The position numbers were made by a program, and so were the translations under genes. Under the pieces are notes generated by a model. It was not told where the DNA came from, searched no databases, and saw only the letters and a program-made list of their open reading frames with translations. A stretch of DNA of 21,533 nucleotides, from the NCBI GenBank assembly GCA_964652975.1, contig CAZZCN010000054.1, positions 1 to 21,533 of the forward strand. Direction: 5' to 3'. Shown piece by piece: positions 6,920-14,687 of the stretch (the stretch's first letter is position 1; every line of letters starts with the position of its first letter). The DNA comes from CAZZCN01 sp964652975 (GTDB lineage Bacteria > Bacillota > Clostridia > Saccharofermentanales > UBA5734).

Positions 6920-9424
6920 GTGATAGAGAAGCGCACCGAAAAAATTCTCGAATATGACAAAATCCGAAACACACTGAGTTCACTAGCTCTCACGGCTTTC
7001 GGCAGAGAACGGTGTGAAGCACTTGAACCTTCGACCGACATCGAAGAGGTTAAGGAGTTTTTGCAGCAAACCGATGATGGAGTGAAGCTTATTTTTGAGA
7101 AATCGGCTCCTCCGCTTGATTCGTTTTTTGATATAAGAATTTCCATAGCCAGAGCCTCTTCACGGGCACTCCTTTCATGCAAGGAACTTCTTGAGATCGG
7201 TCATTTTTTGAGGGCGACTTCGAGACTGATTTCCTTTATACCCAAGGATAGCGAAAAGTTAAAAGTTAATTTTATATCATCCAATATTATGCAGCTGATT
7301 CCTCTTGAAAATTTAGAGAAATGGATAACCAAGGCGATAGCTTCCGAGGATGACCTTTACGACAATGCAAGTCCGGCACTTTCGACAATAAGGAAGAAGA
7401 TCCGTGATGCGCAGTCCGAGGTTAAGAAAAGTCTGGAGAATATTGTCAGGAGCCATGCAAGTGATTTGCAGGAGCAGCTGGTCACTATGCGGGGCAGCAG
7501 ATATGTCGTAATGGTCAAGGCGGACCACAGATCCAGCATTCCAGGAATTATACATGATACGTCGTCATCAAAGGCTACACTTTTTGTCGAGCCATACCAG
7601 GTGGTTGAACTTAATAACAGAATCCGCGAATACATGTCATCCGAACGCGACGAAATAGAGCGAATCCTAAGAGAGCTATCTCTAAAAGTCAGTGAGAACA
7701 CCGATGTATTCAAATCCAACATGGAGATAGTGGAAATTGTGGATTTTACCATGGCAAAGGCAGCCTTAGCAATCAAAATGAACGCTATGCCTCCACACAT
7801 CAACAGAAACGGAAGAATACGCCTGCTTGATGCGAGGCATCCGCTTATACCGAAAGAACAGGTTGTACCTATTACGATAGAACTCGGTATAAATTACAAG
7901 ACTCTTGTTATAACAGGGCCTAATACAGGTGGCAAGACAGTTTCGCTCAAGACCTGCGGACTCCTTACTCTGATGGCTATGGCAGGTCTCCAGATACCTG
8001 CGAGAGAGGCATCTGAAGTTTCGATTTTTGATAATATTTTTGCCGATATCGGTGATGAGCAGAGCATTGAGCAGAGTCTTAGTACATTTTCATCACACAT
8101 GAGAAATCTTGTCAATATTATTGCTAACGCAAGCAAATCGACACTCGCGCTGGTTGACGAGCTTGGTGCAGGAACCGACCCTTCATCGGGAGCCGCTCTG
8201 GCAATTTCGATTTTGGAATATCTCAAATCCAAGGGCTGTAAGACCATAGCGACAACCCATTACAAGGAACTCAAACATTACGCCATCACATCGGAGGGCG
8301 TGGAGAATGCATGCTGTGAATTTGATGTTGAGACACTGATGCCGACATACAGGCTGCACATTGGGATTCCCGGGGTTAGCAACGCTTTTGCCATATCTAA
8401 AAGACTTGGCTTGCAGGACATCATAATCGAAAAGGCTAAGTCTATCATGGACAAGGAAGAACTGGATTTCGAAAGCCTTATGGCAAAGACTGAAGAAGCC
8501 CGAAAGAATGCATTTTTACTTGAGCAAAATGCGCGGAATGAATATGCGAAGGCAAAAGCCGAAAGTGACAGGATTGCAAAAATAAACGAGGAGATTGACG
8601 CAAGCAAAAAGGAGATTCTGTCAAAGGCCAGAATTTCGGCAAGGGAATATGTCGAGGAAATCTACGACGAGACTCTTGAATTGCTCAGCGAAGTTAAAAA
8701 AACCATTAAGGACAAGGACCTTGAGCTTGTCAAGGATGAGCTTAACGAGATCAAGAAACGACTGCGTGAGAAAACATCCGAAATCGACAATGCAATTACT
8801 TTGGATACGTTGAATAATTACGTGGGCGGCGATGTGCCAAAGAAGCTCAAGATCGGCGAGACGTATTTTTCCTCGACGCTTAATGTGTCCGGAATGCTTG
8901 TGGAGATTAACAAAGGCAAGTCGACCTGCGCCCTGCTGGTCGGAAATAAAAGGATAACAGTTCCGGTTTCATCGCTTCGTGATTTTGACAAGTCTAGAAT
9001 TGTAACCACCACTCAAAAGGGTAGATACCAGGCAGCGGGAAGAGGGTCGGGAAGAGAAGGGTTTCAACAATCTGACACCGGTAGGTTTCAAACGACACAC
9101 AAAGGCAGATTTCAAAATTCAAACTCAGGACCACAATCAAGGTCTGATACCGGCAAAGGTGTCACATTGTCGAAACGTGAGGCTTTTTCTACGGAGATTA
9201 AATTACTTGGAATGACCGCAGACGAGGCATGCGAGAAATTAGATAAATACCTTGATGACGCTGTTCTTTCAGGCATAAAGACTGTAAGAATTGTCCATGG
9301 CAAGGGAACTGGTGCTTTGCGAAGCGCGGTGAATCAGATGCTAAAGTCCGACTCCAGAGTAAAGTCCTTCCGCCTGGGCGAATTCGGCGAAGGTGACAGT
9401 GGAGTTACGATAGTGACGTTTTAG
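6920..9424 (+). CDS. mutS2: MutS2 family ATPase with Smr domain
   Basis: 834 residues. MutS2 homodimers bind branched DNA or collided ribosomes, and act in recombination control and ribosome rescue rather than mismatch repair. Starts with GTG at 6920 after AAAAAGGA. The N-terminal core and clamp are followed by the ATPase with Walker A GPNTGGKT (333-340), Walker B with Asp413-Glu414 in VDELGAGTDP, and TTHYKEL. A long coiled coil (about 505-635), a KOW-like segment and the Smr domain (about 757-834) follow. HGKGTG is intact at 793-798, but the usual LDxRG motif at the start of Smr reads IKLLG (760-764): the Asp and Arg linked to nuclease function in other MutS2 proteins are absent. Residues about 698-756 form a Gly/Arg/Gln/Ser-rich linker with repeated GRYQ/GRFQ units. 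Confidence 0.96.
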   Translation: MIEKRTEKILEYDKIRNTLSSLALTAFGRERCEALEPSTDIEEVKEFLQQTDDGVKLIFEKSAPPLDSFFDIRISIARASSRALLSCKELLEIGHFLRATSRLISFIPKDSEKLKVNFISSNIMQLIPLENLEKWITKAIASEDDLYDNASPALSTIRKKIRDAQSEVKKSLENIVRSHASDLQEQLVTMRGSRYVVMVKADHRSSIPGIIHDTSSSKATLFVEPYQVVELNNRIREYMSSERDEIERILRELSLKVSENTDVFKSNMEIVEIVDFTMAKAALAIKMNAMPPHINRNGRIRLLDARHPLIPKEQVVPITIELGINYKTLVITGPNTGGKTVSLKTCGLLTLMAMAGLQIPAREASEVSIFDNIFADIGDEQSIEQSLSTFSSHMRNLVNIIANASKSTLALVDELGAGTDPSSGAALAISILEYLKSKGCKTIATTHYKELKHYAITSEGVENACCEFDVETLMPTYRLHIGIPGVSNAFAISKRLGLQDIIIEKAKSIMDKEELDFESLMAKTEEARKNAFLLEQNARNEYAKAKAESDRIAKINEEIDASKKEILSKARISAREYVEEIYDETLELLSEVKKTIKDKDLELVKDELNEIKKRLREKTSEIDNAITLDTLNNYVGGDVPKKLKIGETYFSSTLNVSGMLVEINKGKSTCALLVGNKRITVPVSSLRDFDKSRIVTTTQKGRYQAAGRGSGREGFQQSDTGRFQTTHKGRFQNSNSGPQSRSDTGKGVTLSKREAFSTEIKLLGMTADEACEKLDKYLDDAVLSGIKTVRIVHGKGTGALRSAVNQMLKSDSRVKSFRLGEFGEGDSGVTIVTF

Positions 9425-9475
9425 AGTCTAAGGGAAAAGGAATATCAGAAACGTAGCAAAAAAACGAAAAAAGCG

Positions 9476-9503
9476 TTTACATTTTCCGAAATAATGATAT
9501 AAT
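9476..9503 (+). promoter_or_regulatory. Sigma-A-type promoter of the ATPase/TOPRIM-like operon
   Basis: TTTACA (9476-9481) and a perfect TATAAT (9498-9503) are separated by 16 bases. Transcription would start near 9510, leaving about 35 bases to the GTG at 9545, with AAAGGAGA at 9531-9538 as ribosome site. Confidence 0.7.
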
Positions 9504-9544
9504 TGTTAATAATACGACAAACAAATCAAAAAAGGAGAATACAT

Positions 9545-10784
9545 GTGAATAATAATAATTTAAAAGTTCTTAAAATATTTATTAAAAATGCATCTTTATT
9601 TGAAGAAAATTTCGAATTTGATCTATTGACTAAAATTAATACTGTTCAAGGCAAAAATGACGACGGCATAAATAACATAATTAACAGAGTTTACGTACAT
9701 GATGTTCTTGCCATAACAGGTATAAATGCCGCCGGTAAAACAATTACACTTAAAACTATATCATCTATATTAAATTTTTACTTAAGACTTGAAAACCTTA
9801 ATGAGATTGATGAAAATATGACTTCTTGTTTTCTGAAACCACTTTTATGCTTTGGAATGTATATCTGTGATTCTAATTACATATACAAAATAGAAACAAC
9901 TATTGATAAAGAGACAGGGAATTTTCAAGATTCATGGATAANNNNNNNNNNTAAAGGAAGAAACTTTATCCAGGAAACCGATTAATGCGAAGGTCAACCG
10001 GGAAAATATTTATGATGATAATTATTCAACTGAGGTTATTAGAAGTGGACTTAAGCCTGAACAGAAAGAGTATCTAAGCAAGGATATCAGTATATTTAAA
10101 AGTATTGTTGATAAGAACGCCATTAGTCTGGTAATGGATTCATTTTATCTAACTAATCATAACTTTTTCAGCACATCTGCTTTTATTAAAGGTGAGAATG
10201 ACGATGACCTGACATTGTCTAATAATATTTTGAAATATTTAGATCCAAGCATTGAATACATTAAAAGGCACATAGCCGAAAATAATTATACGATTAAATT
10301 CATAAATGACCCAAAACTACATGAAGTTAAATCAATATTCAATTTAGAAAACTATCTTTCCTCTGGTACAATCAAAGGGATAGCATTGATGAACTATATT
10401 ATTTCGGTAATCAAGCACACAGGATACTTTTTTATTGATGAAATAGAGATACATTTGAACAAAGCAATTGTTCAGAGCATAATTAGACTTTTTTCGGATT
10501 CATCAACCAATCCACATCATGCAACACTTGTTTTTTCTACACACTATAGTGAATTGCTTGACTGTCTTGATAGAAATGACAGCATAATTATTACCCGTAA
10601 AACCAGTGATGGTAAAATTTCAGTAAGTAATCTGGCAGAGATGCTGAAAAGAAATGATATCAAAAAGAGTGATGTATATTTAAGCGATTTTTTACAATTG
10701 GGAACAGCGCCTTCGTATAACGCATATGTTGATTTTATTAATGAAGTCAAGAAAATATCGTCAGAAGGAGCCACCTCGAAATGA
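9545..10784 (+). CDS. AAA/ABC-type ATPase (AAA_15/AAA_21-like), interrupted by assembly gap
   Basis: Starts at GTG 9545, correctly spaced from AAAGGAGA. Reading is broken by 10 Ns at 9942-9951; the frame before the gap stops soon after it, while another frame is open from 9954 through to the TGA at 10782-10784. The two parts carry complementary halves of one ATPase, so I treat them as one gene with a gap of unknown true length. Upstream: Walker A GINAAGKT at residues 59-66. Downstream: signature-like LSSGTIKG, Walker B FFIDEIEIH (Asp at 10437, Glu at 10440) and the His-switch STHYSELLD. This is the organisation of AAA_15/AAA_21 ATPases found in abortive-infection, PARIS and retron systems. 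It overlaps the next gene by ATGA. Visibly richer in A/T than the flanking housekeeping genes. Confidence 0.85.
9942..9951. other. Assembly gap of 10 N
   Basis: Ten unknown bases inside the ATPase gene. The round number suggests a scaffolding placeholder rather than a measured gap. The frame mismatch between its two sides therefore says nothing about a true frameshift. Confidence 0.95.
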
Positions 10785-11341
10785 GCGAAACAAGGTATCT
10801 TTTACTATATGAGGGCAGTGCTGAGAAGGCTATTTGCGATATACTAATCGAAAACGATTTACTTCATTTTAGCAAAAAGCAAATGTTGTATGATGACGGT
10901 GTAAAAGGGCTGACATACGAAAAAATACGCCCATTACTGAACTTCTCAATGCAAGTTGACGGGATTAAAAACATCAGGATATACAGAATTAAAGATAGGA
11001 AGGATATTTCTTTTAAAATCGGCCCAGTTCATAAGGAACTACTAAAAGGACCGGTTGATATTCTTACAAGGCCTGAGATAGAGATGCTGTATATAATTTC
11101 AAAAAACAAATTAGCTGATTATAGCAAATCTTACACCAGAAATAAAATGAAACCAAGCATTTACGTAAAAGACATTTTACACTGCAAAGAAATCAAAGAT
11201 TATAATTTTGTCTATAAATATTTTAGTAATATAGATCTTTTACTAAAAACAATAAACACCTATCATAAAACTAAAAAAGGTGAAATAACGTTGTGGAATA
11301 TTTTGAAAAGTAATTATGACGAAAAGAGAATTTGGAAATAA
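10781..11341 (+). CDS. Putative TOPRIM/RloB-like protein partnered with the ATPase
   Basis: 186 residues, start ATG overlapping the ATPase stop as ATGA, a sign of strict coupling. I do not recognise a named family with certainty. The opening strand-turn RYLLLYEGSAEKAI (5-18) resembles the first TOPRIM motif (hydrophobic strand then Glu11-Gly12), and RPEIEMLYIIS (97-107) resembles the conserved Pro-x-x-E segment of RloB/OLD-like proteins. A second acidic TOPRIM motif is not clear; KDRKD at 71-75 is the only nearby candidate. The C-terminal half is basic and helical (YNFVYKYF, LLKTINTYHKTKKG). ATPase plus small TOPRIM or RloB protein is the plan of PARIS (AriA/AriB) and AbiL, so it may be the nuclease or effector of a phage-defence pair. 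That role is inferred from context and motif similarity. Confidence 0.7.
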   Translation: MSETRYLLLYEGSAEKAICDILIENDLLHFSKKQMLYDDGVKGLTYEKIRPLLNFSMQVDGIKNIRIYRIKDRKDISFKIGPVHKELLKGPVDILTRPEIEMLYIISKNKLADYSKSYTRNKMKPSIYVKDILHCKEIKDYNFVYKYFSNIDLLLKTINTYHKTKKGEITLWNILKSNYDEKRIWK

Positions 11342-11367
11342 ATAAAAAATCCAATGCAGGGAGGATC

Positions 11368-11462
11368 GGGTGAAAACCTTAATAATAAATGTTTTCACCC
11401 TGGGAAAAACCGCTTGTTGGCATAAAAAGCCAACAGACACCTTCGGTGTCACGCGTTTTTTC
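11368..11462 (+). ncRNA. Structured leader: hairpin plus possible three-way junction
   Basis: GGGTGAAAAC (11368-11377) pairs perfectly with GTTTTCACCC (11391-11400). Directly after it, 11404-11413 pairs with 11453-11462 (9 of 10 positions, one C/T mismatch), enclosing two further perfect hairpins: TGTTGGC/GCCAACA (11415-11421 with 11429-11435) and GACACC/GGTGTC (11436-11441 with 11445-11450, TTC loop). The six-T run 11456-11461 is itself paired in the closing stem. The element ends 25 bases before the next start codon and before its AGGAGGA site. I do not recognise a known riboswitch. Alternatives are a poor terminator of the preceding operon plus an operator palindrome. Confidence 0.5.
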
Positions 11463-11487
11463 ATACATATTATAGGAGGAATAGCAA

Positions 11488-13185
11488 ATGAGAATACTTA
11501 TAATTGGGGCGGTTGCGGGCGGTACATCTGCTGCGGCAAAGGCGAGAAGAAATGACGAGGCATGCGACATTGTCATCTACGAGAAGGATATGGATATCTC
11601 TTATTCAGGATGTGGATTACCGTACTATATAGGCGATGATTCGATTTCAAGAGAGACAATGGTACCCCGTGATGCCAAATACTTTAAAAGCAAATACAAT
11701 GTTGATGTTCTTACCAGTCATGAAGTCAGAAAAATTTATGCCGACCGCAAGGAAATCGAAGTTTGCAATCTTGCGACTAACAAGGTTTTTACCGACAGCT
11801 ATGACAAGCTGGTGATATCTACGGGTGCAACGGCCGTAATGCCTCCAATTGAAGGACTATCAGCAGACAATTCGTTTGTGCTGAGAAATGTTAAGAGTGC
11901 TGACAAAATAAAAGATTATATTATCGAGAACGAGCCTCGAAGAGCTGCGATAATCGGAACAGGGTTCATCGGTCTAGAGATGGTGGAAAGTCTTGTTAAA
12001 AGGGGTATCAAGGTAACACTCATAGAGAAGGAAAACAGAGTTATGCCTTCTCTTGACGAGGATATGTCATTTTATCTTGAAGACTATCTTAAGAAGAAAG
12101 GTGTCAAGATATTCTTAGGAAAGCAAATCGAAAGAGTCCGTGGAAGCCTTGATGACGTCGAAATAGTTTTGGATAACGGAGTTGTTATAGAGGCTGATTT
12201 TATTGTTGTTGCCGCAGGCATAAGACCACAGATTGAACTTGCCAGAGCTGCAGGGATCAAAATCGGAGAGACAGGAGCCATATGGGTTGACAAGCAGATG
12301 CAGACTTCCATAAAGGATGTCTTTGCATGCGGTGACTGCGCCGAAAGCTATTTTCTTATAAATTCAAAGCCCATATACAGACCACTTGGATCTACTGCGA
12401 ACAAAATGGGACGGTTGGTCGGAGATGCGATATTTGGCAAGGATGTTGCTTTCAGAGGAATATTAGGTACAGGAATTTTCAAGGTTTTTGACATGACTGT
12501 AGCCCAGACGGGGATGAGTGAGGAAGCTTCGCGAAAAGAGGGCTTGGACGTAATCGTCTGCCATAATATCAAGCCCGACAGGCCTGAATACATGGGTGGC
12601 AAAAATCTTTTCATAAAAGCTGTGGCTCTCAAGGAATCAGGGCTCATTATCGGAGTCCAGATTATCGGTGAATCCGGTGTGGATAAACGAATTGATGTAT
12701 TTGTAACCGCTATGACATTTGGTGCGAAAGCCCAGGATCTTTTTCATCTCGACCTAGCCTATGCACCACCTTTTTCAACCACGAAGGACCCTGTCATGTA
12801 TACCGGAATGATTTTAGAAAATGCACTATTCAATGACAGAGAACTAATTAGTCCGACGGAGTTGGAACAAGAGATAAAGTTAAATCCATCTGTTCAGATT
12901 ATTGATGCCAGGTCTGCCACACAATATGAAGAAAATCACGTCGAAAATGCGACAAATATGCCTCAGGAAGCCGTACGTAAGGCGAAAGAAACGATTGATC
13001 CGCAAAGTCCGGTGGTTGTATACTGCAACAAAGGCACTACCGGAAATGCAGTCCAGAATATCCTTATAAACAGCGGTTTCAAAAAGGTTTACAACCTTTC
13101 CGGCGGCCACCAGCTATATAAGAAAATCAAGGACATGAGAAAGCAACGAAGCGATGAAGAGAGTGAAGATGAGAGGAAACTATGA
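11488..13185 (+). CDS. CoA-disulfide reductase/NADH oxidase family flavoprotein with C-terminal rhodanese domain
   Basis: 565 residues, strong AGGAGGA ribosome site. N-terminal FAD-binding GxxxGG (IIGAVAGGTSAA), then SYSGCGLPYYIG with Cys42, the single redox-active cysteine of CoA-disulfide reductases and Nox/Npr flavoproteins. The NAD(P)H-binding motif is IIGTGFIG (Gly157, Gly159, Gly162), and FACGDCAES marks the second FAD segment. A dimerisation domain ends near 450, and a rhodanese domain follows with Cys513 in a CNKGTTG loop. This matches the CoADR-RHD fusion type, which reduces CoA disulfide or CoA persulfide/polysulfide with NAD(P)H and hands sulfur between thiols. The rhodanese loop has Thr where many members have Arg (CxxGxR). 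Substrate is not fixed by sequence. The stop overlaps the next start by ATGA. Confidence 0.9.
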   Translation: MRILIIGAVAGGTSAAAKARRNDEACDIVIYEKDMDISYSGCGLPYYIGDDSISRETMVPRDAKYFKSKYNVDVLTSHEVRKIYADRKEIEVCNLATNKVFTDSYDKLVISTGATAVMPPIEGLSADNSFVLRNVKSADKIKDYIIENEPRRAAIIGTGFIGLEMVESLVKRGIKVTLIEKENRVMPSLDEDMSFYLEDYLKKKGVKIFLGKQIERVRGSLDDVEIVLDNGVVIEADFIVVAAGIRPQIELARAAGIKIGETGAIWVDKQMQTSIKDVFACGDCAESYFLINSKPIYRPLGSTANKMGRLVGDAIFGKDVAFRGILGTGIFKVFDMTVAQTGMSEEASRKEGLDVIVCHNIKPDRPEYMGGKNLFIKAVALKESGLIIGVQIIGESGVDKRIDVFVTAMTFGAKAQDLFHLDLAYAPPFSTTKDPVMYTGMILENALFNDRELISPTELEQEIKLNPSVQIIDARSATQYEENHVENATNMPQEAVRKAKETIDPQSPVVVYCNKGTTGNAVQNILINSGFKKVYNLSGGHQLYKKIKDMRKQRSDEESEDERKL

Positions 13186-13403
13186 AGAAGGAACGAGATG
13201 AAGAATTTGAATTAAAAGACGAGTATGATTTTTCGAAAGGAGTTCATGCAAGATTTTATACACCCAAGAAAACGCCGACAACGATAAGACTTGATGATGA
13301 CATTGTTATATATTTTAAGAAAAGAGCGAGCGAGGACAAAATCGGTTATCAGACACTTCTGAATAAGGCTCTACGAGATTATATAAATAAACATATATCC
13401 TAA
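13182..13403 (+). CDS. Orphan BrnA/CopG-like antitoxin-type protein
   Basis: 73 residues, start overlapping the reductase stop as ATGA. The C-terminal half, PTTIRLDDDIVIYFKKRA followed by YQTLLNKALRDYI, is the ribbon-helix-helix pattern of BrnA (DUF4415) and CopG-type antitoxins; the preceding EYDFSKGVHARFY is the linker seen in such antitoxins and normally contacts the toxin. No BrnT/RelE-like toxin gene is present on either side: upstream is the reductase, and downstream, 34 bases away, is the convergent phosphoglycerate mutase. It may be a remnant of a toxin-antitoxin pair or a DNA-binding regulator now used by the reductase operon. Cytoplasmic and likely dimeric by family. Confidence 0.75.
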   Translation: MKKERDEEFELKDEYDFSKGVHARFYTPKKTPTTIRLDDDIVIYFKKRASEDKIGYQTLLNKALRDYINKHIS

Positions 13404-13437
13404 ACATAATCAAAATATTGCATCAAATCTTCTATTT

Positions 13438-14661
13438 TCAACCTCTAATAAACAAATCAAACAGCGATGTTCCGTCTTCTATGTATACACCGGACTCGCT
13501 GTTTGCTTTCTCCGAATAAACAACGACAGGATTAATAAACTTCTTGTCGCTTGAATAAAGAATAAACGGAACCGGGTCTGAAGTGTGCGTTCTAAGTGAA
13601 ATGGGTGTGGGGTGGTCAGGAAGAATCAGAATCCTGAAATCCTCGCCGGTCTCCTTTTTCTTTGCGTTGAAATATGCATAGACCGGGGTTAGGATTTTCT
13701 CGTCAATCAATTCAATAGAGCGGATTTTGTTATCGAGCTCTCTTCTGTGGCCGCATTCATCAGGTGCCTCAATATGAAGATAGACGTAATCCTGCCCTTT
13801 CTCGAATTCATTAATGGTGGCATTTGCCTTACCCTCGAAATTGGTGTGAATTGTACCTGTCGCACCTTCAACTTCGATAGTGTCAAGGCCGGCGCATATC
13901 CCAAGTCCGAATATCAGGTCAACAGCTGTTATTACAGAACCGCGGATATTGTATTTGTCAGTTATCTTAGGTAAAGCAGGCTTTTTGCCCTGACCCCAGA
14001 TCCATAGTGAATTGGCAGGTCGAAGTCCGCGTGCTATCCTTGAAATGTTTACAGGGTGGTCTTTCAGGATGTCGTAGCTTTTCTCCATAATATCTTTAAG
14101 AATCACATAATGAGGTTCTTTTGGAAGATAATCAGTGATTTTTCTCGTCAAAATATCATGAGGTGGAGTAAGATTGCCGGAAAGTGGTCCGTTTTTCCAC
14201 AGCATGCAATGTCTGTAGCTTTTGCCGCAGTAAAATTCTTTGCCGTCATCAGCAAATTCTTTATTGATAGAGTCGATGAGAAGACAGGCTTCAGCGGTCG
14301 TAATCTCATCCGAGGAATAGTCAACCATGGTCTTATCTGAATATATTGCATCATCGGAAAGAGTTACAAGATTGGTCCTGAAGGCTACATCATCTTCGCC
14401 CATTTCAATACCCATGCTGACTGCTTCGATAGGAGACCTTCCTGTATAATACTTTGAAGGGTCGTATCCCATAACAGACATGTTTGCCGTGTCACTTCCA
14501 GGGAGGACTCCATCAGGTACAGTCTTGACCATTCCTGCGTAACCCGTCTGAGCGAGGTGGTCCATAATAGGCTTTTGAGCGGCTTCCATAGGAGTGATGC
14601 CGCCAATTTCCTCAAGGGGCAGGTCAGCCATTCCATCACAAAGTAATATTAAATATTTCAT
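13438..14661 (-). CDS. apgM: Cofactor-independent phosphoglycerate mutase, archaeal type
   Basis: 407 residues. Interconverts 3- and 2-phosphoglycerate without 2,3-bisphosphoglycerate, in glycolysis. It belongs to the alkaline phosphatase superfamily: Asp9 in LLCDGMAD binds metal, Ser56 in PGSDTANMSVMGYDP is the expected phosphorylated serine, and the C-terminal LPDHPTP and THTSDPVPF supply the remaining Asp/His metal ligands. The size (about 400 residues) and these motifs indicate the ApgM (archaeal-type) family rather than the 510-residue GpmI. It may have been shared with homoserine-kinase-type paralogues, but the motif set is that of the mutase. A GGAG ribosome site precedes the ATG at 14661. 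It lies 26 bases after the OadG-like gene on the same strand, so they probably form one transcript. Confidence 0.92.
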   Translation of the reverse strand: MKYLILLCDGMADLPLEEIGGITPMEAAQKPIMDHLAQTGYAGMVKTVPDGVLPGSDTANMSVMGYDPSKYYTGRSPIEAVSMGIEMGEDDVAFRTNLVTLSDDAIYSDKTMVDYSSDEITTAEACLLIDSINKEFADDGKEFYCGKSYRHCMLWKNGPLSGNLTPPHDILTRKITDYLPKEPHYVILKDIMEKSYDILKDHPVNISRIARGLRPANSLWIWGQGKKPALPKITDKYNIRGSVITAVDLIFGLGICAGLDTIEVEGATGTIHTNFEGKANATINEFEKGQDYVYLHIEAPDECGHRRELDNKIRSIELIDEKILTPVYAYFNAKKKETGEDFRILILPDHPTPISLRTHTSDPVPFILYSSDKKFINPVVVYSEKANSESGVYIEDGTSLFDLFIRG

Positions 14662-14687
14662 AAAACAGACTCCAAACTCTAATTTTG

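Noticed and set aside
9941..9985. True frameshift or early stop in the ATPase gene
   Set aside because: The stop is seen only by reading through ten placeholder Ns; the other frame is open on the far side and carries the missing ATPase motifs.
11368..11400. Intrinsic terminator of the ATPase operon
   Set aside because: The 10-bp stem has a 13-base A/T loop and is followed by TGGGAAAAA, not a T-run.
14056..14340. 94-residue plus-strand frame inside apgM
   Set aside because: Antisense to conserved apgM sequence with no motif or ribosome site.
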